Shown here: one piece after another, positions 1 through 7,487 of the stretch | How positions within the stretch are numbered: position 1 is the stretch's first letter | How the letters are laid out: each line of letters begins with the position of its first letter | Assembly (NCBI RefSeq): GCF_003589925.1 | Contig: NZ_CP032382.1 | Location: 3,286,001-3,350,000, forward strand | Length of the DNA: 64,000 bases | Direction of reading: 5' to 3' | Origin: Chryseolinea soli | GTDB lineage: Bacteria; Bacteroidota; Bacteroidia; Cytophagales; Cyclobacteriaceae | The notes under the pieces: generated by a model | Database searches by the model: none | Seen by the model: the letters and a program-made list of their open reading frames with translations, nothing else | Told to the model about the DNA's origin: nothing | Position numbers and translations under genes: made by a program

Positions 1-825
1 AATTTTCTCTTTGAAAACGCCGCGGCGCAAAGCAACACCACCTTTTTTTTAAACCATACCATCAGTGATGTAACGATCACCAGCGATGGGGTGACGGTCA
101 CGGCCGGCAACACAGAATTTAAAGGCAAAATGGTGATCGGCTGTGACGGTGCGCATTCTGTACTGAACAGAAAAGTAACCGGCACCAGACCGGATCCGGC
201 GCATCATTGTGGTGCGGTTCGCGCATACTACAGCAACGTGTCCGGCATCCCGGATCATACCTTTGAGATCCACCTCGTGAAAGATCTTCTGCCGGGATAT
301 TTTTGGATCTTTCCGGTTAAAAATAATTTGGCAAATGTCGGTCTGGGCGTTTTGTCGTCTGTGGTCTCGAAGCGAAGAATGGATTTGCGTGCTTCCCTTC
401 AACGGGTGGTGGATGAAATCCCCTACATCAGCGACCGGTTTAAAAATGCAGAACGCGTCGGGAAGGTCGAAGGATTTGGTCTGCCCTTGGGATCGAGGAA
501 GGTGCCCATGAGCGGCGATCGTTTTATGCTCTGCGGAGATGCGGCGTCGCTTATAGATCCTTTATCAGGCGAAGGCATCGGCCAGGCCATCGTGTCGGGG
601 CGTTATGCGGGGTGGCACGCAAAAACATGTTTTGATAAAAATGATTTTTCCGCTAGCCACATGAAACAGTACGATGCCCAGGTGTATCAGAAATTTTGGT
701 CGAGGCACCGTAAGAACTATTACATCCAACAATTGATGAACAACGAATGGCTCCTGAATGGCGTTTTTAATGCGGCGCTTAAAAGCAGCGTATTCAGGAA
801 TGTTGTGTCGAAAAGTTTTACCTGA
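1..825 (+). CDS. FAD-dependent oxidoreductase, geranylgeranyl reductase-like (5' end outside window)
   Basis: The frame is open from the first base, so only the C-terminal 274 residues are visible and the N-terminal GxGxxG dinucleotide motif lies outside the window. Two hallmarks of the PHBH-fold FAD monooxygenase/geranylgeranyl reductase group can be seen: GCDGAHS (the DG motif) and FMLCGDAASLIDPLSGEGI (the GD motif that binds FAD ribityl and phosphate). The family reduces isoprenoid chains or oxidises aromatic or lipid substrates with FAD. Members with GEGIGQAI after the GD motif are usually annotated as geranylgeranyl reductase family. The substrate cannot be told from the sequence. A short unknown membrane protein follows 60 bp downstream on the same strand. 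Confidence 0.85.
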   Translation, partial: NFLFENAAAQSNTTFFLNHTISDVTITSDGVTVTAGNTEFKGKMVIGCDGAHSVLNRKVTGTRPDPAHHCGAVRAYYSNVSGIPDHTFEIHLVKDLLPGYFWIFPVKNNLANVGLGVLSSVVSKRRMDLRASLQRVVDEIPYISDRFKNAERVGKVEGFGLPLGSRKVPMSGDRFMLCGDAASLIDPLSGEGIGQAIVSGRYAGWHAKTCFDKNDFSASHMKQYDAQVYQKFWSRHRKNYYIQQLMNNEWLLNGVFNAALKSSVFRNVVSKSFT

Positions 826-885
826 CCCTCGTATGAGAGAGATGATGTTTTTTAATTTTTACGTGAGAACAAATCGAAAAGCCTC

Positions 886-1551
886 TTGAGAATAGGAATC
901 CCCAATTTCATACCCCTTTTTGGATACTTTTTCTTCGGAGCGGGTGGTACAGTCATGGCGATTTCGTTTTTTAACAAAGTCGATTCTGCGACAACAGGAG
1001 CAACCATTTTCGTTGTCATCATCATTCTTTTATGTTATGCGATGCTCGGGATTATGAGTTATCGGTTCAAGATCATCGTCATGACAGGCCAGGAACTCAT
1101 TGCTATTATGCCTTTCAGACTTCAATACAAATGCCTCAAGCTGGATAGCATTAAAAGCCTGAAGTGGGAACTGTGGGAGATCCAGCGGCTGCCCGACTTT
1201 CGTAAGCTGAACATTTTGACGGCTTCGGGTTATCGGTTGAATATCTCCGACTTGGAGTTTGTCAACTACGATCGTCTGGAGAAATGGCTGATCGAAAATA
1301 CCAACGCAGAACGAAACTTAGACTGGAAACTAAATGTCGAGGTAAGACAGGCGAAATACAACCGGTGGGTCAACCTCGTGACCCTCGTGATCATGGTTGT
1401 CTTTTTCTTTGTAGTTCCTTTGTCAATAAGACGCGGCGAAAATGTTAAGCTGGTCATTCTCATCACACTATCGGTAATTATTTGGCGACTGGTTGCGCAG
1501 CTGATTCGCTATCAAGAGCGAATAGCCGCGGGCAGACGAAAAAGAAGATAG
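886..1551 (+). CDS. Hypothetical integral membrane protein
   Basis: A 221-residue protein I do not recognise. Two hydrophobic segments lie near the N-terminus (about residues 5-25 and 40-60) and two near the C-terminus (about 160-180 and 185-205). They enclose a soluble middle of about 90 residues rich in Lys, Trp and Asp. This layout resembles small Bacteroidota proteins with a PH-like domain between membrane pairs, but that is only a likeness. The start is TTG at 886, because the upstream frame is closed by a stop at 853; the first in-frame ATG, at 955, would remove the first membrane segment. The C-terminus is strongly basic (GRRKRR), consistent with the positive-inside rule. Confidence 0.6.
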   Translation: MRIGIPNFIPLFGYFFFGAGGTVMAISFFNKVDSATTGATIFVVIIILLCYAMLGIMSYRFKIIVMTGQELIAIMPFRLQYKCLKLDSIKSLKWELWEIQRLPDFRKLNILTASGYRLNISDLEFVNYDRLEKWLIENTNAERNLDWKLNVEVRQAKYNRWVNLVTLVIMVVFFFVVPLSIRRGENVKLVILITLSVIIWRLVAQLIRYQERIAAGRRKRR

Positions 1552-1554
1552 AGC

Positions 1555-1590
1555 CCAAGGGGCCACCGCTAACCGCCCGGTTTTTTTTTG
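1555..1590 (+). terminator. Possible intrinsic terminator between convergent genes
   Basis: A short GC-rich stretch able to form a weak stem (GGGC with GCCC, then a CCGG core) runs straight into nine T on the + strand, just past the stop of the membrane protein. The stem is short, so this is tentative. Confidence 0.3.
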
Positions 1591-1592
1591 CG

Positions 1593-1958
1593 TTAAGTCT
1601 TAGCGCCCTTTCGGAATTTTGCCATTTCAGCGATCAATTTTACAGGCACAGGCTTCTCATAGGGAAACTTGATGGCGCTTTTGGAAACTTCGAACGCCGA
1701 CAATTCATCTTTATATTTTTCAAAAACGGTGAAAGGCGGCGGACACGAGAGCGAGTAATGGTTGGTATAGGTCGAGTAGTAGAAGATCCATACACCATTG
1801 CGTTTAAACGCCGGGATTTGATAGCTGATCAATTCTTCCGCATCCGGCACGGCCTTCTGAATGGTTTTCTGAACCAGGCGAAGAATTTTCTGCACGTCCG
1901 CTGGAAAACTGGCGATGTAGTCGTCTACGTTTTCAAATTTCTTTTTCGGTGTGGCCAT
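1593..1958 (-). CDS. DUF1801 (YdhG/frataxin-like fold) protein
   Basis: A 121-residue cytoplasmic protein with the pattern of DUF1801/YdhG-like proteins: an N-terminal VDDYIASFPADVQKIL helix, then a conserved core (AEELISYQIPAFK) and a Tyr/His-rich strand region around residues 60-75. The length is normal for the family. The fold is related to frataxin-like iron chaperones, but no function is firmly established for most members. It is the last gene of a leftward three-gene unit with a DUF4199 protein (1 bp away) and a VOC protein, a grouping that suggests co-transcription rather than a specific pathway. Confidence 0.8.
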   Translation of the reverse strand: MATPKKKFENVDDYIASFPADVQKILRLVQKTIQKAVPDAEELISYQIPAFKRNGVWIFYYSTYTNHYSLSCPPPFTVFEKYKDELSAFEVSKSAIKFPYEKPVPVKLIAEMAKFRKGAKT

Positions 1959-1959
1959 T

Positions 1960-2454
1960 TTAAGTGTTGATTAATGTTTTTGGATTTTTTGATCTCAGGA
2001 AAATGGAAATGATGGCCGCATAGACTAAGCCAAAGACCAGGGCACCAAAAATTCCCTGGACAATAAAACTCGAGAGCGTGAACTGTTTTACCGCATCGGC
2101 TTCACTCATTTGGTTGGTTGCAACCACGAATCGGATGGAGTTGTCGAACAGATCCGGTGAGATCAGGTTCGTAAACAGGGGATAAATCGGGCCGAGAATT
2201 GTGACCAACAGGGTGAGGACAAGCCCGCTCATGAAAGCCTGTTTGTAGGTGATCTGACCGCCATAGTATCTGATCTTTTTTTCTCGCATCGAGAGCATAT
2301 AAAGGATCACCGAAGGAATAATGATCAGGGTGTTGAAGATCACACCCGCGGCCAGGTTGGCGTCATGAAACCCCAACCCTTTTCCAAGCAACGACCACAC
2401 CATCGTCATGACGACATAGACCACGGCCCATTTTAGTTCTGTTTTCATATTCAT
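1960..2454 (-). CDS. DUF4199-type membrane protein
   Basis: About 164 residues with four predicted membrane spans. The first is near residues 7-27, the second near 34-54, then a basic loop (REKKIRYYGG) followed by YKQAFMSGLVLTLL, the third at about 70-95 and the last at about 125-155. This four-helix plan with the GGxxxYKQAF block is the pattern of DUF4199, a Bacteroidota membrane family of unknown function. I place the start at 2454, where its ATG overlaps the stop of the upstream VOC gene in an ATGA. A second ATG two codons later (2448) is equally possible. A longer frame upstream would run inside the VOC gene and is unlikely. Confidence 0.75.
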   Translation of the reverse strand: MNMKTELKWAVVYVVMTMVWSLLGKGLGFHDANLAAGVIFNTLIIIPSVILYMLSMREKKIRYYGGQITYKQAFMSGLVLTLLVTILGPIYPLFTNLISPDLFDNSIRFVVATNQMSEADAVKQFTLSSFIVQGIFGALVFGLVYAAIISIFLRSKNPKTLINT

Positions 2455-2876
2455 TTTTGTTTTGGTCTGAAGTTGATCATCCATTGAATTCCGAACGGGT
2501 CTTTGCAAATACCGAAAAGGTCGCTCCAGAATTCCTTGCCCAAGGGCATAATGACATCGCCACGCTCCGATAGCGCATCGAAGATCCGGGTCGCTTCCGC
2601 TTCATCATCGAGCGTGATGCTGATACTAAAATTGTCGCCCGCCGAGATTTTTTGATTCATCGAGTCCAGTGCATCGGTTCCCATCAAAACATTGTCGCCC
2701 ACGGGCAGTGCCACATGGAGGATTTTCGTCCGGTCTCCCGGAGACATTTTTTCTCCGCCAGGCATATCGCCAAATCGCATGAGGCTGGTGAAATCGTTCT
2801 TGAACACTTTTTTGTAAAAGTTGAATACTTCCTCGGTATTCCCATTAAAATTCAGGTAGGGGTCTAATCGCATCAT
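2451..2876 (-). CDS. VOC-superfamily protein, PhnB/YjdN-like
   Basis: 141 residues. The N-terminal pattern LDPYLNFNGNTEEVFNFYK and the later FGDMPGGEKMSP are typical of PhnB/YjdN-like proteins, often labelled 3-demethylubiquinone methyltransferase-like. These are small members of the vicinal oxygen chelate fold. The C-terminal DLFGICKDPFGIQWMINF is the usual last strand. Many are metal-free or of unknown ligand, so no reaction is assigned. It is the first gene of the leftward unit, overlapping the DUF4199 gene by 4 bp. It is divergent from the GlxA-type regulator, 107 bp away, so regulation by that protein is possible but unproven. Confidence 0.85.
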   Translation of the reverse strand: MMRLDPYLNFNGNTEEVFNFYKKVFKNDFTSLMRFGDMPGGEKMSPGDRTKILHVALPVGDNVLMGTDALDSMNQKISAGDNFSISITLDDEAEATRIFDALSERGDVIMPLGKEFWSDLFGICKDPFGIQWMINFRPKQK

Positions 2877-2983
2877 TTTGGTTGATTTTTAAACAAAACT
2901 ATGTCTTTAAACCCCGAATCAGTATGGATATTTCGACATTTTGAGGGGGCTATTGCGACAATCAATTGTGTTATCTTCGCTGT

Positions 2984-3958
2984 ATGAAAACCATTGCCAT
3001 CGTGATCGCGGAAAACGCCGTAGCCTCCAGCATCACGGACACCGTGAGGCTTTTTGATAAGGCAAACGAACTCCTCCAGGCAGGTGGTAAAAAAAAGATG
3101 TTCGATGTCAGCCTCGTGGGTTTCTCAAAAGAGATCTTTATCGGCAACAAGCACTTGTTTTTCAAAGCCGACAAAACGCTGGAGGAGGTAGACCACGCCG
3201 ATCTGATCATTATCCCGGCACTCCTGGGCGACGTCATAAAATCTACGCAGCAAAACAGGCATTACTTTCCCTGGCTGATCAAGCAATACAAACAGGGAAC
3301 GGAGATTGCAAGCTATTGCGTCGGCGCATTCCTTCTGGCGGCGACCGGCCTTCTGAAAGGAAAGAAATGCGCGACACATTGGATGTATTCGAATGAATTT
3401 AATTTTTACTATCCGGACGTTACGTTGGTGGACGACAAGATCATCACGGAACAAAATGGCATTTACACCAGCGGAGGCGGCACATCCTATTGGAACCTGC
3501 TTTTGTTTCTGCTGGAGAAATATACGGACCGGGAAATTGTGATTGCCATCACGAAGTTTTTTCTGCTGGACATTCAACGCACCAGCCAGGCTTCGTTTAT
3601 GATGTTCCGGGGTCAGAAAGGACATGGCGACAAACTGATCGAAGCCGTGCAGGCGTACATTGAAAATAACTTTCATGAAAAATTCAATGTCACCGACATC
3701 GCTTCAAAGTTTTCAACCGTCAGGCGAACGCTGGAGCGCAGGTTCAAGAAGGCCACCAAGAATTCGATCGTTGAGTATATTCAGCGTATCAAGGTTGAGG
3801 CTGCGAAAAAGGAGTTGGAACTTGGGCGAAAGACCATCAATGAGATCATGTGGGAGATCGGCTATTCCGATATGAAGACGTTCAGAGATCTCTTTCTGAA
3901 GACCACAGCCTTAACGCCTGTAGAATACCGGAATCGGTATAACAAGAATGCGGAGTGA
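2984..3958 (+). CDS. GlxA-family transcriptional regulator (DJ-1/PfpI domain + AraC HTH)
   Basis: 325 residues in two parts. Residues 1-190 form a DJ-1/PfpI-like domain with Cys112 in the nucleophile-elbow context (IASYCVGAFLLAATG). Residues about 225-320 are a double helix-turn-helix AraC domain (FNVTDIASKFSTVRRTLERRF, then the second HTH with INEIMWEIGYSDMKTFRDLF). In GlxA/FtrA-type regulators the amidase-like domain senses a small ligand and is usually not a hydrolase. The start is the ATG at 2984; an upstream in-frame TTG at 2966 is less likely. The adjacent divergent VOC/DUF4199/DUF1801 operon is the natural candidate target, by inference from position. Confidence 0.9.
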   Translation: MKTIAIVIAENAVASSITDTVRLFDKANELLQAGGKKKMFDVSLVGFSKEIFIGNKHLFFKADKTLEEVDHADLIIIPALLGDVIKSTQQNRHYFPWLIKQYKQGTEIASYCVGAFLLAATGLLKGKKCATHWMYSNEFNFYYPDVTLVDDKIITEQNGIYTSGGGTSYWNLLLFLLEKYTDREIVIAITKFFLLDIQRTSQASFMMFRGQKGHGDKLIEAVQAYIENNFHEKFNVTDIASKFSTVRRTLERRFKKATKNSIVEYIQRIKVEAAKKELELGRKTINEIMWEIGYSDMKTFRDLFLKTTALTPVEYRNRYNKNAE

Positions 3959-3986
3959 CAATGGAGAATGCCGGGAAAGAGCCGCA

Positions 3987-5111
3987 TCAATAGAATTTTT
4001 TTCGCAGATTCAAAAAGTAAGATTCAATAAACCTGTAGCTGAGCATAGAAAGCGCCATAGACGCTATCAAGGCGATCAAGGCATACAACACCCCGTAGAA
4101 GAATCCAGCGAGGGGGTCCAATTTCGAGAATCGGAAGATCAAGATGCTTGCCTGGATCCCAATCGGGTGAAGCAAGTAGAGGGAATAGCTGTACTTGCCA
4201 AGGGATGATAAAAGTTTGTGGTCTCCGAATTTATAAAACGATCGTTTTGCAAAATTCTGGTCCACGATGACAAAGCCAAAAAATAAAGATACCACGGTGC
4301 TGTCCACCGTATGGGTACCGTACATCAACAGCAGAAAGCCGGACGCATAGATCACACAGACCACCCATCTTGGCATCTGCTCCATCCGGGTAACAAAGGT
4401 CTTGTTGTAATACGACAGATAGCCCAACAGTCCACCCACAGCCAAATCGGACATGCGCGAGAAGGTGTGATAGTATAATGCAGGACCCTGCAGAACAAAG
4501 GTCCTTAGAAAAAAACTGGATACGATGACGAGAGTGATGGCGATCCAAAATCTTCGTCCACGGAAAAGCAAAAAAAGCACCGGCCAAAAAATATAGAATT
4601 GCTCTTCTATGCCAATAGACCAGTTAATCCCAATCATCATGGGAGCGAGGCCGACCAAATCGAACTGGTGTACCTGGATACTATCGAAGTTTCCTAAAAA
4701 CAGCAGCTGGTATAAAAAATGGTATGGGTTTTCGTTTGGATAGCCCAGTTTAACTTTAATGATCGGGTAGATAAAGAATGTAAATAACAGCGTGGCATAA
4801 TACAACGGCCAGATCCGCAGCGCTCTGCGTATGTAGAAGTTCCGTATATGAAAAGCTCCCGAGGTTTCCTTTTCTTCGATGATCAAATAGGTGATCAGGT
4901 AGCCGCTGAGGGTAAAGAAAAATGAAACGCCGAGGCCGCCGTTTGAAAAAACGCTGACCAATCTTTTAACAAAGTCGAAGGGAATAACCGAGATCAACGT
5001 CACACCGAGACGTGAATGGGCAAAAAAGACGACCATCGCCAATACAAATCGAAGACCGTCTAAGTTTGAAAAGTACCGCTTTGGAGCAGTCAGGGAGTCT
5101 GTAGTGGTCAT
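3987..5111 (-). CDS. Acyltransferase 3 family membrane protein (OafA/YrhL-like)
   Basis: About 374 residues and around ten hydrophobic spans. The N-terminal signature YFSNLDGLRFVLAMVVFFAH carries the conserved His that ends the first span, and RRALRIWPLYY is the conserved basic block of acyltransferase-3 proteins. These inner-membrane enzymes move acyl groups (often acetyl) from the cytoplasm onto polysaccharide or lipid sugars. No SGNH domain is fused. The start is taken at 5111 (MTTTDSLTAPKRYFSN); a further upstream in-frame start adds 28 polar residues unlike the family. No glycan genes are adjacent, so the acceptor is unknown. Confidence 0.88.
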   Translation of the reverse strand: MTTTDSLTAPKRYFSNLDGLRFVLAMVVFFAHSRLGVTLISVIPFDFVKRLVSVFSNGGLGVSFFFTLSGYLITYLIIEEKETSGAFHIRNFYIRRALRIWPLYYATLLFTFFIYPIIKVKLGYPNENPYHFLYQLLFLGNFDSIQVHQFDLVGLAPMMIGINWSIGIEEQFYIFWPVLFLLFRGRRFWIAITLVIVSSFFLRTFVLQGPALYYHTFSRMSDLAVGGLLGYLSYYNKTFVTRMEQMPRWVVCVIYASGFLLLMYGTHTVDSTVVSLFFGFVIVDQNFAKRSFYKFGDHKLLSSLGKYSYSLYLLHPIGIQASILIFRFSKLDPLAGFFYGVLYALIALIASMALSMLSYRFIESYFLNLRKKFY

Positions 5112-5345
5112 GTAAAGTATTTTGTGCCGGCGGTCCGCCCTTTCTTTTTTATTTCTTGACGAGGTTTGATCCCGGCGGCACGTTGAAACGAGCACACGGG
5201 TTCAAAAATAGCAACTTAAAAGGAAAGCAAATCGTAGTTTTTTGCGAAATTCTTACGCATCCACCCGGATCGAATTCCATACTTAAGCCGTCGCTGAACT
5301 ATCGAAAGGGCGGTGACCCTACCTTTGATAGAAAAGCCTTGGACA

Positions 5346-6005
5346 ATGAAAAAATGCCTTCCTTCCGTCGCGTTTTTGTTTTTTATATTTCTGATCCCCT
5401 CGATCCGGGCCCAAGTCCCGGTAGAGGAGGATCCCTTCCATAAAATCGTATTCGAAAACAAATTTGTGCGCGTTCTGGACCTGACGATCAGGGGTTCGGA
5501 TACTACGACAATGCACGTTCATCGCGCTGCGTCCGTGGTAGTGTTCTTGACAAAGTCACCCTTGGTTATTCAAGCCCCCGGCGAAGCAGCGGTCGTCACG
5601 CCGGTTGACATTGGGAATATGCTATACCGGCCGTACGACGAGACCCCGACAACACACCGGGTCTGGAGTCAGGATGGGTCCACTATGCGGTGTATGGTGA
5701 TAGAGATAAAACACGACGCAACACAACGCGATGGTAAGCCCATCGTGGCGCCGGACGTGAACTTGTTGTCCAATCAAAAGCGGGTGAATGTATATGATCT
5801 GAAAGGGTCACAAGGCAAAGCATTATCGCTCAGTTCATCTCCGTGCCCGTATTTCTTACTGAATATTTCCGGGCCCCTAACGGCATCGGTATCGGGGGAG
5901 AAACATTTTCTGAATGCGGGCGACTTCATTTTTATTCCCGCCCAATCGCAGGCCACCCTGCTTGCAGCGAAGGACAACAAAAGCATTTTAATCCAACTAA
6001 AATAA
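5346..6005 (+). CDS. Secreted cupin-fold protein
   Basis: About 219 residues with a clear signal peptide (MKKCLPSVAFLFFIFLIPS, cleavage near RAQ). The mature part has two cupin-like halves: around residues 30-100 with TMHVHRAASVVVFLT, where the HxH could bind metal, and a C-terminal half ending GDFIFIPAQSQATLLA, a typical cupin second motif. Such double-barrel secreted cupins have no firm function. I chose the ATG at 5346 because it starts directly at the signal peptide; an upstream start at 5313 would put 11 extra residues in front. The gene stands between a leftward acyltransferase gene and a co-directional HTH gene 75 bp downstream. Confidence 0.65.
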   Translation: MKKCLPSVAFLFFIFLIPSIRAQVPVEEDPFHKIVFENKFVRVLDLTIRGSDTTTMHVHRAASVVVFLTKSPLVIQAPGEAAVVTPVDIGNMLYRPYDETPTTHRVWSQDGSTMRCMVIEIKHDATQRDGKPIVAPDVNLLSNQKRVNVYDLKGSQGKALSLSSSPCPYFLLNISGPLTASVSGEKHFLNAGDFIFIPAQSQATLLAAKDNKSILIQLK

Positions 6006-6079
6006 AACCTTTAAAAAATGATCGCCGTAGTTTTGAGGACAGGTCCGGCACCTGTCGGGCTCATTGATTACCTTGCTGT

Positions 6080-6766
6080 ATGGAAAAAGTAAGCCACTTT
6101 AGCACCATCGCGCTGCTCATCGGGGAGCCTGCACGCGCTACAATGCTCTGGAAGATCCTGGATGGACGCATGCATACCGCCACGGAACTTGCTATCGCCG
6201 CCGATCTGTCCGCGCAAAATGCCAGCATGCATCTGGCCAAACTTGTGAAAGCAGGACTTCTTTCGGTTGTGAAACGCGGCCGGCTCCGGTATTATCAATT
6301 TGCCAATCCGAACGTGGCTTACGTGATCGAGGCGATTGCCAACCTGGTGCCAAAAGAAAACCTGATGCCGCCCGATGACATTTCCAATAGCAGCCGCATC
6401 AAGTACTGCCGCACGTGCTACGACCACCTCGCCGGCAAAGTCGGGGTTGCCATCACTGAAAAACTTTTGTCCAGGAGGATCATCGAAGTGAACCAGCGAG
6501 ACTTCGTGATTTCAAGCAGCGGAATAAAATGGTTTGATCGCCTGGAGATCTCCATACCGGAACTGAAAGAGAGCAAGCGAGTCCTTGCCCGCCAATGTCT
6601 CGACTGGAGTGAAAAGCGCCCGCACATCTCGGGCGCTGTGGGTGCCGCGCTGGCCAATCGGCTCTTTGAATTGAAATGGCTGCAGCGGGTTAAAAATTCG
6701 AGGATCGTTTCCATTACGCCGCTGGGTCAGAAGAAAATTTATGACCTGCTTGGGTTGGTAGTGTGA
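6080..6766 (+). CDS. ArsR-like winged-helix transcriptional regulator
   Basis: 228 residues. The first 80 are a winged helix of ArsR type (ALLIGEPARATMLWKILDG, then the recognition helix region SAQNASMHLAKLVKAGLL and the wing VVKRGRLRYYQF). The extra C-terminal 140 residues contain CRTCYDHLAGKVGV, a conserved feature of this longer ArsR subgroup, in which the two Cys may bind metal or sense redox. A second helical region and a basic C-terminus follow. The effector is unknown. It follows the cupin gene in the same direction and may control it; a REP-like palindrome lies just downstream. Confidence 0.82.
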   Translation: MEKVSHFSTIALLIGEPARATMLWKILDGRMHTATELAIAADLSAQNASMHLAKLVKAGLLSVVKRGRLRYYQFANPNVAYVIEAIANLVPKENLMPPDDISNSSRIKYCRTCYDHLAGKVGVAITEKLLSRRIIEVNQRDFVISSSGIKWFDRLEISIPELKESKRVLARQCLDWSEKRPHISGAVGAALANRLFELKWLQRVKNSRIVSITPLGQKKIYDLLGLVV

Positions 6767-6805
6767 CGGACAATGTTCGTTTGCGCTCCAACTTCGAAGC
6801 AAATT

Positions 6806-6882
6806 TTTCACCGCGGAGACGCAAAGTCAACGCACAGCTTTTCTCTGCGCTAACTTTGCGCCGCTGCGTCTTTGCGGTTCAA
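6806..6882. repeat. Imperfect palindromic intergenic repeat (REP/MITE-like)
   Basis: The left arm (accgcggagacgcaaagt, from 6810) is the imperfect reverse complement of the right arm around 6855-6878 (actttgcg...ctttgcggt). It forms a long hairpin with an inner stem of about 16-18 bp and one 8-base insertion on the right side. The wording (CGCAGAGACGCAAAG-like) matches a class of intergenic palindromes seen in many environmental bacterial genomes. It lies between a rightward regulator and a leftward VOC gene, so it may also act in transcription termination. Only one clear copy is visible in this window. Confidence 0.55.
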
Positions 6883-6917
6883 TTTTGAGTTCCGCCCGGA
6901 GCACTCCAACCGATTCG

Positions 6918-7289
6918 TCATTTCCGTTGACGAAGCTCGATCCGATTTCCATCAGGATCAAGCGCCGCGATTCTCACACCAAAAGCATAATCTTCCGGTT
7001 CAGGCTGTAAAAATTTGACACCTTTCGAACGCAACACTTCAAAGTCCTTTCTTAGATCAACTGACTCGATGAAGATGGACCCGAGATTTAAGTCCTTGGA
7101 AGTCCCGGGCATCGCTGCTCCTTTCCAAAGCATTATCTCGACATCCTGTCCCTGGTAGCCCAGCGTTAGAAACCGACCTTCAGGACCGGGATAATCTACG
7201 CGCTTTTCAAAGCCGAGTTTTGTGTAAAAGTCAAGCGCTTTGTCCTGGTCGCTGACAAACTGTACGAAGTACATGATTTTGATAAACAT
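6918..7289 (-). CDS. VOC-superfamily protein (glyoxalase/bleomycin-resistance fold)
   Basis: About 123 residues with the two-module VOC pattern: YFVQFVSDQDKALDFYTKLG at the N-terminus, a central FLTLGYQGQDVEIML strand, and the C-terminal AALDPDGNRIEL that commonly carries the metal-ligand Glu. The length is normal. Start at 7289 (MFIKIMYFVQF); the frame extends 42 codons further upstream but that part does not look like protein of this family. The ligand is unknown. The hybrid two-component gene lies upstream on the same strand but is separated by a terminator, so this gene has its own promoter. Confidence 0.85.
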   Translation of the reverse strand: MFIKIMYFVQFVSDQDKALDFYTKLGFEKRVDYPGPEGRFLTLGYQGQDVEIMLWKGAAMPGTSKDLNLGSIFIESVDLRKDFEVLRSKGVKFLQPEPEDYAFGVRIAALDPDGNRIELRQRK

Positions 7290-7420
7290 AAAAGTATATT
7301 TTAGTTGTTGCCCTGGTAATGCTCGGAAGACGAGGGATTGGACAGGGAAATCAAAATAATTTGCCGCTGACCCAGGCCGCGCATTTATGCTTGACTGCTT
7401 CACCCGTCGATGCATAAAAC

Positions 7421-7454
7421 AAAACCCTCAAATCATTCGACTTGAGGGTTTTTT
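7421..7454 (-). terminator. Intrinsic terminator after the hybrid two-component gene
   Basis: A perfect 11-bp stem (AAAACCCTCAA / TTGAGGGTTTT) with a short AT-rich loop, A-rich on one side and T-rich on the other, so it can work in both directions. It lies 34 bp past the stop of the leftward regulator gene. Confidence 0.85.
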
Positions 7455-7487
7455 ACTTTCAGTGGATCCTGATAGGAATCGAGCCTC

